Assembly (NCBI RefSeq): GCF_026460945.1
Contig: NZ_JAOVZV010000021.1
Span: 108,347-172,346 of the forward strand
Reading direction: 5' to 3'
DNA: 64,000 nucleotides
Origin: Chryseobacterium luquanense
Lineage (GTDB): Bacteria; Bacteroidota; Bacteroidia; Flavobacteriales; Weeksellaceae
The notes beneath the pieces were generated by a model. The model was not told where the DNA came from, searched no databases, and saw only the letters and a list, made by a program, of their open reading frames with translations. Below, one piece after another: positions 42,135-50,826 of the stretch; the first letter of the stretch is position 1, and each line of letters opens with the position of its first letter. The position numbers were made by a program, and so were the translations under genes.

Positions 42135-42755
42135 TTACCACAGCTTGGGAAGAAGTTTGTTGGTTTTTTCCTTATAAGATGCAAAACCTGCGTGTCTCGA
42201 CATTGATTGGTCTTTTTTGCCCATATTGATAAAGAAATATCCAACCCAGAAAGCCAATACAACTAGTGGAATCCAATGCCAGGCGACGAGAGCAAATGAG
42301 CCGTATATCAATATTTCGCCTAAATAATTTGGATTTCTCGTGCGTGCAAAAAGCCCGTCTTCAATTAATCCCTTCTGAATTCTTAAAGTGAAAAACTTTT
42401 GGGCATCACCTACATAATGGAGAAAAATTCCCATTGCGTAAATGGCTGGAGCAAGTCCGAAAACCCAAACGGGTACATTGGTATGTTCGGAAATAAGCAG
42501 GTAAGGTGCAATATAATAGCCTGCCAATGGTAAAAATGGTGTCATAAGCCCTGTAATGACTGGCAATTTCTGTTCAAATCTCTTATCGGGAAATAGTTTT
42601 TGTTTGAATAACCAGAGAATGGTGTAAGTGCCGTGCAATCCAAGATATAAAAAAGCGGGCGCACTCCAGTTGTCATAAGTCAACATCATTAATAGGACGA
42701 TAGGACTGACTAAAATTTTATGCAGGTTAATCACTGCATTGACAGTTGTTTTCAT
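42135..42755 (-). CDS. Membrane methyltransferase / steroid reductase-like protein (DUF1295 type)
   Basis: 206 residues with about five hydrophobic segments. The C-terminal signature GLIEDGLFARTRNPNYLGEI followed by LIYGSFALVAWHW is that of the isoprenylcysteine methyltransferase / 5-alpha-reductase-like membrane superfamily (PF02544, PF06966, PF04191 neighbours). Substrate unknown; lipids or quinones are usual in the family. It lies 65 nt downstream of a Crp/Fnr gene on the same strand, with an inverted repeat in between. Confidence 0.78.
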   Translation of the reverse strand: MKTTVNAVINLHKILVSPIVLLMMLTYDNWSAPAFLYLGLHGTYTILWLFKQKLFPDKRFEQKLPVITGLMTPFLPLAGYYIAPYLLISEHTNVPVWVFGLAPAIYAMGIFLHYVGDAQKFFTLRIQKGLIEDGLFARTRNPNYLGEILIYGSFALVAWHWIPLVVLAFWVGYFFINMGKKDQSMSRHAGFASYKEKTNKLLPKLW

Positions 42756-42764
42756 TTATTTTTT

Positions 42765-42793
42765 GTTTCTACAAAGGTCATCCTTATAGAAAC
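42765..42793. promoter_or_regulatory. Inverted repeat upstream of the membrane methyltransferase-like gene
   Basis: GTTTCTA (42765-42771) and TAGAAAC (42787-42793) are perfect 7-bp arms spaced 15 nt apart. They bracket GACCTTTG on the minus strand, a near match to the -7 box. A regulator site is plausible, possibly for the neighbouring Crp/Fnr protein. Confidence 0.35.
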
Positions 42794-42820
42794 CTGTTCA
42801 CTGACACATATGTTACAAAA

Positions 42821-43420
42821 TTACAATCCGGCTATTTTTTTTCGAATCCGGCTTAATGAAGGTCGTTCAATTCCAAGATAGGATGAAAGGTGAGTCAAAG
42901 GAATCCGGTTAAAGAGTTCAGGATTTTGTTTGATAAATTGAATATAACGCTGTTCTGCCTGGTCAAACTGGAAACTCTCTACTCTGCTTTGAAGCATTTT
43001 CAATATTTCCTCTGCCATCAATCTGCCATAACGCTCAAAGCCTATAAATTTTTTATAACCATTTTGCATATGCTCGTAAGGAAGCGTGATAATAGTACTA
43101 GGTTCCAGACACTGAAAATAATATCTGCTTGGCATTTGATTGAGCAACGAGGGATAATCGGTTACATACTCATTTTCCTTTGCAAACAAAATTGTGATTT
43201 CGTTTCCTTTATCATTGATGTAATATGCTCTGACAAGTCCACTCGTTAAGAATCCAAGCTGATGATTTTTTTTCCCGGCTTCCATATACATTTCTTTAGA
43301 CTTAAAATGCTGAACGCTCAATCCGCCTTCCAGATATTCCCATTCATCTTCAGAACATTCGGGATGGATACTAAGGATGGCTTCTTTATATAGACTAAAT
43401 TCCTCCGGCTGTTGAATCAT
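42821..43420 (-). CDS. Crp/Fnr family transcriptional regulator
   Basis: 199 residues: cNMP-binding-like barrel (KEMYMEAGKKNHQLGFLTSG, ITILFAKENEYVTDYPSLLN) and C-terminal helix-turn-helix (LTHLSSYLGIERPSLSRIRK). Same general type as the regulator at 34312. The adjacent downstream gene (42135-42755) is its probable target. Confidence 0.88.
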   Translation of the reverse strand: MIQQPEEFSLYKEAILSIHPECSEDEWEYLEGGLSVQHFKSKEMYMEAGKKNHQLGFLTSGLVRAYYINDKGNEITILFAKENEYVTDYPSLLNQMPSRYYFQCLEPSTIITLPYEHMQNGYKKFIGFERYGRLMAEEILKMLQSRVESFQFDQAEQRYIQFIKQNPELFNRIPLTHLSSYLGIERPSLSRIRKKIAGL

Positions 43421-43744
43421 TGTTTTGGATATTGAATGAGTGATTTTATATAATTGATTCGCTTAAAAAACTTATTGATGAATCTGCAAACTATCGATCA
43501 ATCGATTTTGAATTGTAAAATTAGTTTTTAAAACCAAAAACTGCTTTATGACTATTGGTAATCTTTACTTCCTAAATACTAAAATAGATTATTTTGGTTA
43601 ATAACTATAATAAAATAACGATAAATCCGTTATGTTAATATAAAGTCCGGAAATTTGCCGGAAAACCTAAACATTCTTCTTATTCCAACACCCGATTTTA
43701 GCACATCTGTTTGTTCGCGTAAAGTAGATCAAACACGATATCAT
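43421..43744. other. Intergenic region between Crp/Fnr and desaturase
   Basis: AT-rich, no protein-like frame. Two small motifs: ATCGATCAATCGAT (43493-43506), two self-complementary ATCGAT hexamers, and ATAACG (43616-43621) with CGTTAT (43629-43634), a 6-bp inverted repeat with a 7-nt spacer. Either may serve the divergent genes. No convincing -7 box was found close to the desaturase start. Confidence 0.4.
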
Positions 43745-44833
43745 ATGTCTCAAAAAGTAAAATTCTCATCCGCTTGCGGTTCTCGTTTCTATGCAACTGT
43801 CAAAAGTAGAGTAGAACAATATTTCACTCATAATCAACTAAGTCAGCATGCTAATGCCCAAATGTGGGGTAAGACTGTATTTTTCTTGGCGGGGTTAAGC
43901 GCGACGTATATTGCAATTATCTCAGGTTTGATGTCTAATTGGATGCTATTGCCTCTTGCTGTATTGATGGGAATGTTCAGTGCCTTTGTAGGCTTCAACG
44001 TATGTCATGATGCAATACATGGTGCACTTTCTGGTAATAAAAAAGTAAATAAAATCTTTGGTTTTGTTTTTAATCTTGTCGGCGCCAATCCATATGTTTG
44101 GAGTATTACGCATAACGTCGTACACCACACGTTTACAAATATTCCCGGGCATGATGAGGACATTGACGTAGCACCGGGATTAATCAGGATTGCCGAAGAT
44201 GATGAAGTGAATTCCATTCAGAGATTCCAGCATTAGTATGCATTTCCGCTTTACAGCTTGGCATCACTCTCATGGGTGTTCCGTAAAGACTATATGAAAT
44301 TTTTTCAGAAAAAAATTGGAGCGCATAAGAACAAACACCCCAAGTCGGAGTATTTTAATTTATTTTTTTATAAAGCAATTTATTATTTTTTGTTTATTAT
44401 ATTACCTCTGTTAGTACTTGATGTAAGTTGGTGGCAGTTTCTAATTGGTTTTCTGTTTTTACATATTGCTCAAGGATTGACAATGGGACTGGTCTTCCAA
44501 TTGGCTCATGTAGTTGAGGGTACCCATTTTCCGGTTCCCAATGAAACCGGGCAGATGGAAGAAGCCTGGGCAGAGCACCAAATGCGCACAACAGCGAATT
44601 TTGCAACGCATAATAAGTTCGCAGCATTTTTTTTAGGTGGTCTGAACAGGCAAATTGAACATCATCTTTTTCCTAAAGTCTGCCATATACATTATGGTGA
44701 AATTTCCGTCATCGTGAAGAAAACTGCAATGGAATTCAATTTACCTTACATTGAAAATAAAAGCTTCTTATCTGCGCTGCGTTCGCATTTTCTGACGTTG
44801 AAAAAATTCAGTAAGGTTTCAAAGGTTGATTAA
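43745..44833 (+). pseudogene. Fatty acid (acyl-CoA/acyl-lipid) desaturase interrupted by an in-frame amber codon
   Basis: A 362-codon frame from ATG 43745 reads as one membrane desaturase except for TAG at codon 164 (44234-44236). The His boxes are HDAIH (88-92), HNVVHH (123-128) and QIEHH (303-307). The third box, essential for the di-iron site, lies after the stop, so the truncated 163-residue product would be inactive. The sequence on both sides of the stop is in the same frame and well conserved (RFQH, stop, YAFPLYSLASLSWVFRKDY). Family members introduce a double bond into membrane fatty acids. Readthrough, sequencing error or recent inactivation are the alternatives. Confidence 0.85.
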
Positions 44834-44914
44834 CAAGAGTATGACCGGTAAGTTTGAGCAAATACCATAAACTTTGCATCAAGAAATGCTTTACTTCTCT
44901 ATTTAGTATTTACC

Positions 44915-45616
44915 CTAGTCTTTGGAATATTCAAACGAAGTGTCTATCTTTTTGTAAGGAATAGTATCTGATAAGATGCTTTTTAGTTCTATATCTGTCA
45001 AAAGTCCTCTATGTTTTTCTTTTCTGCCTTTTGGTAATTCAATTTCATAATCAATGATTTCTCTTGAATATATATTGAGTAGAATTTCAATTTGTTTTTC
45101 AGTCAGATACTTTGTGTGTGTTTTTAAAACACTTTTTAAATTATTTTTGAATTCTTCATCACTGACGCTATTATAAGTATCTTGTTCAGACATATCAGTA
45201 AGCAAAATTCTAAAAACAAAGTCCTGCAAATTTTTGGCAAGATAATTAGACTCATTGCTATCATGCCAAACAAATACAATAGGAATATCATCACCATCCT
45301 TTTCATTTAAAAAAAAGCAATAATAATCACCCGCTCCACTTTGTCCAAACGGGATCAGTTTGAATTCATGTTTAATTTGTCTGTAATCGTCAGGATCAGT
45401 TAGTTCTTCAATTGCTTCACTTACAGCCTTTGTATTTAGTAATTCAAAATCATCAGTGAATAATAAAAGTGGAGGATTTTCTTTTAATTTAGGATAAACT
45501 GTGCTGTACCAATTTGAACCATATTCTCCAATTTCTAACATTCCATCTTGTTCTAATTGCTTGTAAAGTTCAGAATATGTAAAATTGTATTTGTGTTCTA
45601 TTTCGGATAATTTCAT
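44915..45616 (-). CDS. SMI1/KNR4 (SUKH) family protein
   Basis: 233 residues. The middle section with KLIPFGQSGAGDYYCFFLNE and IPIVFVWHDSNESNYLAKNL is the SUKH-type signature (small polar loop then acidic strand). The C-terminal region is helical and charged (LTEKQIEILLNIYSREIIDY). SUKH proteins commonly serve as immunity proteins against nuclease-type polymorphic toxins. No toxin gene is adjacent; the giant RHS gene lies about 10 kb away. Confidence 0.75.
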   Translation of the reverse strand: MKLSEIEHKYNFTYSELYKQLEQDGMLEIGEYGSNWYSTVYPKLKENPPLLLFTDDFELLNTKAVSEAIEELTDPDDYRQIKHEFKLIPFGQSGAGDYYCFFLNEKDGDDIPIVFVWHDSNESNYLAKNLQDFVFRILLTDMSEQDTYNSVSDEEFKNNLKSVLKTHTKYLTEKQIEILLNIYSREIIDYEIELPKGRKEKHRGLLTDIELKSILSDTIPYKKIDTSFEYSKD

Positions 45617-45929
45617 AGGTCAATATTTTTGAATTTTGGTTTTTATCAGGCGATGCCTGCATTTTTAGTCGACGAACTTCATTCGGTTCTCAACAGTATC
45701 GTTTGGAACTTAAATAAGTTCATATTTGAAACTTATAAATACTATGGATATAGTGGCATTTCAAATTTTTGTATCTGAAATAATTCCTGGCCGATAAAAT
45801 TCTTCAATCATCATTAGTGAAAATAAAATTACGAAATTTTCATATTATCCTGCCTTATCTCACTTTAAATATCAGTTAATTATTTCTAGAATGCATAGTC
45901 AAAAACAAGAAACTGCTACACATATAAAT
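45617..45929. other. Intergenic region with a small hairpin
   Basis: No coding frame is seen. CAGGC/GCCTG (45649-45653 with 45657-45661) forms a short hairpin followed by a T-run just upstream of the SUKH gene. Otherwise featureless and AT-rich. Confidence 0.4.
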
Positions 45930-45960
45930 AAAAATAGCGTCTGAAATTTCAGGACGCTTT
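45930..45960 (-). terminator. Rho-independent terminator of the 45996 gene
   Basis: Minus-strand reading gives AGCGTCCTGAAA then TTTCAGACGCT, a stem with one bulged C, followed by ATTTTTAT. It lies 36 nt past the stop of the exported hypothetical gene. Confidence 0.75.
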
Positions 45961-45995
45961 GATTTTCTTAAAAATAAAAATTATTTTTTTTAATA

Positions 45996-46538
45996 TCAAT
46001 TGACTGCAAATTCTGTCCTGCCATCATCTAAATTACTATCCTTGATGTTCGTTGTAATGGTAATATAAGCACAATCTACGTTATTATAGTCATGATCCCG
46101 AAAGGTAACTGCTGACTCAAAAGAATATATTCCCATACGATTTAATTTAACATTGATTTTCAGCTCGTAGGAATCAGTGATAGTATTGTAATTGGCTTTG
46201 AATCTATTATCTTCTATCTTTTCACCTTTGATAAATGTTACCGTGTTATCCTTAAACAGTTCAGATAAATTGATGAGAAGCAGTCCGGAGTTAAGTTTTG
46301 TTTCCTGAAAAATATCGATTTGTTTTCCTTTCAATGAAAGTTTTGATTTCACTGCAAACTTTAAGGTTACTGTTTCCCCCTGATTGTAGTTTACTTTTGC
46401 GGGTAACAATTCGCAAAGATTTTCTTCAGATGTGTAACGGGTGTAAATATCGCAAGGAACTCCACGTCCGTCTTCACACTGCATCATAAGACGAACCAAA
46501 AAAATTGAAAAGAACACATTTAAGGATAGTTTAAGCAT
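45996..46538 (-). CDS. Exported hypothetical protein
   Basis: 180 residues. A hydrophobic N terminus (LNVFFSIFLVRLMMQC) suggests a signal peptide; Cys21 could be lipidated, but the lipobox is poor. Further Cys residues at about 29, 42 and 155. The mature part is predicted beta-rich, with GETVTLKFAVKSKLSLKGKQ reminiscent of Ig-like or intracellular-proteinase-inhibitor folds. No family is recognised. Confidence 0.68.
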   Translation of the reverse strand: MLKLSLNVFFSIFLVRLMMQCEDGRGVPCDIYTRYTSEENLCELLPAKVNYNQGETVTLKFAVKSKLSLKGKQIDIFQETKLNSGLLLINLSELFKDNTVTFIKGEKIEDNRFKANYNTITDSYELKINVKLNRMGIYSFESAVTFRDHDYNNVDCAYITITTNIKDSNLDDGRTEFAVN

Positions 46539-46906
46539 ATTATACTTTTTATTTTAAATTAATCAGTTTTAAAATCACACAAGTGTTTGAATTTCAATGC
46601 CTAACTTGTGAATTCCTATATGTTAATAATAGTATTGTATATAATGAAAAATGAGTTGCCATCATAAAATTTTATTTGTTGAAGATTTTCTAGATATAAT
46701 ATTTATTTACTATCTGAATCTGTCATAAGAACGATATGTTTCAGGATTGGTTACAATTTTACAGCACCAATAATTAAGTGATAGTATCAATTTAGTATAT
46801 TATTTGATGTGATTATTTAAAATAGATTACATTATTTGTAAATTAGTACTAACTAGACCACCATTAATACATTTAAGGCAGTTTCTGGTTCATTAAAAAA
46901 ATCCTT
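46539..46906. other. Intergenic region, nothing recognised
   Basis: AT-rich. No protein-like frame on either strand, no strong hairpin, and no clear TAnnTTTG box was found, although it must hold promoters for the divergent genes at 46538 and 46907. Confidence 0.4.
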
Positions 46907-47812
46907 ATGGCTCTTAAAAAATTTAAAATTAATACAGAAGAAAAAATAAAACGTATTACCATTGATAAAGCAAGTGATTATGATGAAATAGATTTTACAG
47001 CGATGGCTTCTGTTGAAGAATTATGGATCAGCAGTAAAAAAGATTATTATATTCCTGTGGAGCTTGCTTTTTTGAAAAATCTAAAAAGACTTGGCGTTAG
47101 TAACCATTGTCATCTACCGGAAAATATTGATCAGTTTAAATCATTAGAGGAACTTTCACTGAGTCATGAGGCAATATATAATGTTCCGGATTCTATAAAG
47201 AAAACTACATCAATAAAAGAATTACAAATAATATTTTATCCTAAAAATACAGAACCGCAAATCTCTCCTGAATGGATTTTTGATGTGAAAAGGATTGAAA
47301 CGCTAAGTATTACGGTAAGCAACTTTTCAGAAATCAAAATAAATTCTAACAATACAAATCAATTGAAAGAGATAGATTTTAGCTCTTCATTATCTGGTTT
47401 GAAGGTTTTTCCAGATCTTTCATCTTTGAAAAATGTAAAAAAACTTAATCTGAGTGCCGAACCTGTTATAGGGCAAAAAATGCCCGGCTATGAACTTTTC
47501 GGACAAATGCTTGACAGTATTAAGGATCTTAATCAGATCGAAGAGCTGGATCTTTCTTTTTGGAGACCAAAGAAAAAGTCAGACCGGCTTGTGATCAGAG
47601 ATGGTAAAGTGTCAATTCCTGATATTTTTGATCGTTTCCCAAATTTATTCAGACTGTCCATTGCAGATATGAAGATTGATTTCATCCCTGAATCTATCCT
47701 TGGTCTGAAAAAACTGCGGGAACTTCAAATCCAGGGCAATAATTTTGACAAAGATGAGATTGCAAAAATTAAAACCAGTCTTAGCTATTGCGGTATTCAA
47801 AATTATCATTAA
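46907..47812 (+). CDS. Leucine-rich repeat protein
   Basis: 301 residues, no signal peptide. Repeats of about 23 residues with the LxxLxLS pattern are visible: MASVEELWISS, LKNLKRLGVSNHCHLPENID, FKSLEELSLSHEAIYNVPDS, LKNVKKLNLSAEPV, QIEELDLSFW, FPNLFRLSIADMKIDFIPES and LKKLRELQIQGNNFDKDEI. The length suits a cytoplasmic horseshoe domain. Such lone LRR proteins in flavobacteria have no assigned function; binding to a protein partner is inferred. Confidence 0.82.
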   Translation: MALKKFKINTEEKIKRITIDKASDYDEIDFTAMASVEELWISSKKDYYIPVELAFLKNLKRLGVSNHCHLPENIDQFKSLEELSLSHEAIYNVPDSIKKTTSIKELQIIFYPKNTEPQISPEWIFDVKRIETLSITVSNFSEIKINSNNTNQLKEIDFSSSLSGLKVFPDLSSLKNVKKLNLSAEPVIGQKMPGYELFGQMLDSIKDLNQIEELDLSFWRPKKKSDRLVIRDGKVSIPDIFDRFPNLFRLSIADMKIDFIPESILGLKKLRELQIQGNNFDKDEIAKIKTSLSYCGIQNYH

Positions 47813-47859
47813 TCTTAGGAATAGAATGATTAAAAGAAATAGTTTAATTTTATCAACTG

Positions 47860-47901
47860 GAACTTCTCGATCAGAAAAATAGTTTTTTAATCGAGAAGTT
47901 C
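47860..47901. repeat. Perfect 12-bp inverted repeat with A/T-rich loop
   Basis: GAACTTCTCGAT (47860-47871) pairs with ATCGAGAAGTTC (47890-47901); inside, AAAAA and TTTTT can extend the pairing around TAG. No T tract follows, so it is not a classical terminator, though it lies 47 nt after the LRR stop. Confidence 0.6.
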
Positions 47902-48088
47902 ATTGAATCTGAGTACCGTTACAAGTCTTTCTTAGCAAATAAAAAATATTGCTATTTTAGTCATCATGAAAAGTTAATTTCCACAAAACTTTTGATACCT
48001 ACGAAGTTAGATTGTATTTCACTAAATTGGAAAAAATGTGGTTAACGTTGTAATATTTTAAGTGTATTTACACCCCAAAATATTAGAA

Positions 48089-48478
48089 TTATGATTTTAA
48101 GAAGAGATTTAGTTTTTTAAACCAATCAAAAAAAGCGACTAATGAACTTTTATCAAGTTTCTCATAATTAAAAATTTGATGAGGGTAAGGTATTGCGTTG
48201 GAGAAAACTCCTTTATTAGAGAAGATTAATACAATGTGTTTTGTTGTTTTAAGATCTGAATTAAAATGTTTTTTAAGAGAATCTATGTGATTGATGAAGA
48301 GAGAGTGCGTCGTGAAATGATCATTTACTAGGGAAATACTGCAATCATAAATATTGAGATTACAATTGCAGTTATTTTCTAATTCAACTTCATGACCGGA
48401 GTTCCAAAAGAATTCGGCGATGTCAGACAGCAAATCATTTTCAGGCCTCTTTTTAGTATTTAATATGATACATTTCAT
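48089..48478 (-). CDS. Hypothetical protein
   Basis: 129 residues beginning MKCIILNTKKRPENDLLSDI, with a Cys/Asn-rich patch NNCNCNLNIYDCS near 40-51 and a hydrophobic strand HIVLIFSNKGVF. The alternating beta/alpha pattern hints at a Rossmann-like small fold. Not recognised. It starts 10 nt after the siderophore-interacting gene and is probably co-transcribed with it. Confidence 0.6.
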   Translation of the reverse strand: MKCIILNTKKRPENDLLSDIAEFFWNSGHEVELENNCNCNLNIYDCSISLVNDHFTTHSLFINHIDSLKKHFNSDLKTTKHIVLIFSNKGVFSNAIPYPHQIFNYEKLDKSSLVAFFDWFKKLNLFLKS

Positions 48479-48487
48479 AGCAAATTG

Positions 48488-49210
48488 TTATAATCCTTTT
48501 TTACCTTCCATCCAGTAGCCTTTAACATAGATTTTACCTTTGTGCTTATTTTCTTTCAATACTTTACGGAAATTCTGTATTGAATCGACATTTCCTGTCA
48601 GAACAATATTAGCATCAGACCAAGCATTCTCTAAAAGGTGAGGTATCGTATGAATTTGATCTTTGTCTCTGAACAGATCATTTTTTGAATAAACACGGTA
48701 GTTTTCCAGTCTCAACTTTTCAGGAATATCTCTATTTTCATCATCAAGTTCAAGCAGAAATTGATATTGATGTTGATTTTGCTGCAGATAGGGTAAAAAG
48801 CTTGACATTAGGCTTAAGGAAGTTTCATCACCAAAGATGATCTGTTTCTCGACCTTTGAATCGTACTGCTTATCGCTTCCCAAAACTGCTAATTTTATTT
48901 TTTCATTTCCAGGCATAAGACCATTGATATATTGTGCTCCTATAGCATCACCGTGAATGTGAGCGATGAAATCCATCGTCCTTGAGGATGCATCGAATTG
49001 TGATACCGTGTAGTGTCTTAATTCTGTAGGACTTACTCGGAATGAAATAACAAATCCCGGCGCAAAATGCAATGCTGAAAAATCACCTCTCAGACGTACT
49101 TTCTTGATGCATGGATTGAGATAGAATATTTCTTCCACTTTAACCATCCGAAGCATGGAAGGTGCTATTTTTTCGAGTGCGTCATTGACCCATTTTGGTG
49201 CTGTTGGCAT
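48488..49210 (-). CDS. Siderophore-interacting protein (FAD-binding ferric reductase, ViuB-like)
   Basis: 240 residues from the ATG at 49210; an ATG 33 nt earlier is possible, but TTCCTTTG, a near -7 box, lies inside that extension. FAD-binding-9/SIP architecture: FAPGFVISFRVSPTELRHYT (Arg-x-Tyr-[Ser/Thr] flavin motif), DFIAHIHGDAIGAQYINGLM, and the C-terminal NAD(P)-like half with IIFGDETSLSLMSSFLPYLQ and KIYVKGYWMEGKKGL. It reduces ferric siderophores after uptake. An AraC regulator lies directly upstream, on the same strand. Confidence 0.88.
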   Translation of the reverse strand: MPTAPKWVNDALEKIAPSMLRMVKVEEIFYLNPCIKKVRLRGDFSALHFAPGFVISFRVSPTELRHYTVSQFDASSRTMDFIAHIHGDAIGAQYINGLMPGNEKIKLAVLGSDKQYDSKVEKQIIFGDETSLSLMSSFLPYLQQNQHQYQFLLELDDENRDIPEKLRLENYRVYSKNDLFRDKDQIHTIPHLLENAWSDANIVLTGNVDSIQNFRKVLKENKHKGKIYVKGYWMEGKKGL

Positions 49211-49285
49211 ATCTTTAAATTTTATGCTACAAAGGAATGACATCGTATCCTTTTTTAAAATGGATAGGGATTGGTATGTGTTGGA

Positions 49286-50140
49286 CTATTCAAGGTTTTT
49301 ACTTCTGAATGTGAGTGCTGTCATTCCGGTTATTTTCGTGAATAATCTTGAAAAATAGGGATAGTCATCATATCCAAGTTCAGTTGCAATTTCCTTTACC
49401 GATTTGCTTGAATGAAAAAGCAAACGTTTTGCCTCTAAAATGATACGCTGATGAATGTGGTAAGACACTGTTTGTCCGGTGGCTCTTTTTACACATTCAT
49501 TAAGATATACTGTCGAGATATTCATTTTTGAGGCAAATTCACTGGGGCTTTTTGTATGGATAAAATGCTGATCTAGTAATAATTTAAAGTTTTTGGAAAT
49601 GACTTCACTTCTTGATGAGTTTTCGGCCTTGTGGGATTCAAGTAAAAATTGTGAAATAATAAATCCCACCAAACTATTGCAAATATCTTTCAGTATGGTA
49701 TTATGCAGTTTTTCATTTTGTCGCTCAAAAATCATGGCACTGAGATTTCCCATTTTTGTTGCAGTTGAAAAATTAACAGCATCTAATTGTAGTGGATATG
49801 TAGGAGCAATTTCTTTTAATAAACTAAGATATTCGGGATTTAAGCTTTCACTACTGATCAGCAGTACAGTAAATAGACCCTCTTCCAATGAAAGTCCTCT
49901 ATGAACCTGATACGGCTGAATATATGTGATAGATTGTGAATTGATTTCAAAGCGTCGAAAATCAATTTCAAATATTCCATTGCCCTGTTCAAGCAGGAAG
50001 AAAATATGATAATCATCTCTGTGAGCTTCTCTTATTTTGTCAAATTCCAAGTCTGCAACCGTAAATTTTGAAATAATGATGCCGGAACCAATGTTTAACG
50101 GAAAAGTATTAAGGGGTATCGATTTTGATTTTTCTGGCAT
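49286..50140 (-). CDS. AraC family transcriptional regulator
   Basis: 284 residues: N-terminal cupin sensor (DDYHIFFLLEQGNGIFEIDF with IQPYQVHRGLSLEEGLFTVL) and C-terminal AraC motifs (FASKMNISTVYLNECVKRAT; VKEIATELGYDDYPYFSRLF). Upstream of a siderophore-interacting gene on the same strand and so a probable iron-acquisition regulator. Confidence 0.88.
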   Translation of the reverse strand: MPEKSKSIPLNTFPLNIGSGIIISKFTVADLEFDKIREAHRDDYHIFFLLEQGNGIFEIDFRRFEINSQSITYIQPYQVHRGLSLEEGLFTVLLISSESLNPEYLSLLKEIAPTYPLQLDAVNFSTATKMGNLSAMIFERQNEKLHNTILKDICNSLVGFIISQFLLESHKAENSSRSEVISKNFKLLLDQHFIHTKSPSEFASKMNISTVYLNECVKRATGQTVSYHIHQRIILEAKRLLFHSSKSVKEIATELGYDDYPYFSRLFTKITGMTALTFRSKNLE

Positions 50141-50800
50141 CTGTTTTAAATATAAAATAAATATATAGTGACAAATTTAGTACTTTAAACAGACTTATTT
50201 TTCACAAGAAACTACCTCTTCCGATTGCTTATTTCCTTAATTGTGCAGAAGCTTGATAAAAAGTGATGAGCTTAATGCCGGTTTTACCTACAGCATATTT
50301 TACTTTTGACGGAAATCAGGATGTGTGAGTTTTTTTAAGCTGGCTTCGTATGGCTTTTGAGTAAAGAGATTTAAAAGTCAGGCAAACGAATAGGGCTTTT
50401 CACAATTTTTTCAACAAAATAGGGCTCATAATTTACTAAAACCTGAATTTTTAGAATTTAATGCTTAATCAAATATCCATAAATAATTGAATCTTCATAC
50501 CGTTGATTGAGTTGCAGAACCTATTGATTCAACCTATCTAAAGCCATAAAATATCATTTGGAAATTCAAAAGTCATTTTAAATAATTTAATTTGCGTAGA
50601 GCTACAGTTTGCTTGTTAATCAGATTTTTATCGAATTGTTTACATTTAATATTTTTTTAATTTAGCGGAATTCAGAGTCTAACTTATATGATTTCGTTAT
50701 ATAAATATATGATAAATAATATGTTACAAAAAAAAACAATTTTTAATCGTCAGCAAAAAGCATATTACTTTCTTTAAGCCTGAAAGAAAAACCATTTACT
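50141..50800. other. Long intergenic region
   Basis: No intact gene. An 18-codon frame near 50251-50308 ends DELNAGFTYSIFYF and a stop, which looks like the last strand of a TonB-dependent receptor, but nothing upstream supports it. The rest is AT-rich and featureless. It separates the AraC gene from the PIG-L operon. Confidence 0.4.
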
Positions 50801-50808
50801 TATATTTG
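50801..50808 (+). promoter_or_regulatory. -7 box of the PIG-L operon
   Basis: TATATTTG, 18 nt before the ATG at 50827. It excludes the ATG-like start at 50806, which would overlap the box. Confidence 0.55.
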
Positions 50809-50826
50809 CCCGCAAAGCAAATCAAA

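Noticed and set aside
43493..43506. ATCGATCAATCGAT as a Crp/Fnr operator
   Set aside because: Not a true palindrome and no second copy was seen near the other Crp/Fnr gene; mentioned only in the intergenic entry.
44915..45616. SUKH protein as the cognate immunity gene of the RHS protein
   Set aside because: It is about 10 kb away and in the opposite direction; immunity genes normally follow the toxin tip, which is outside the window.
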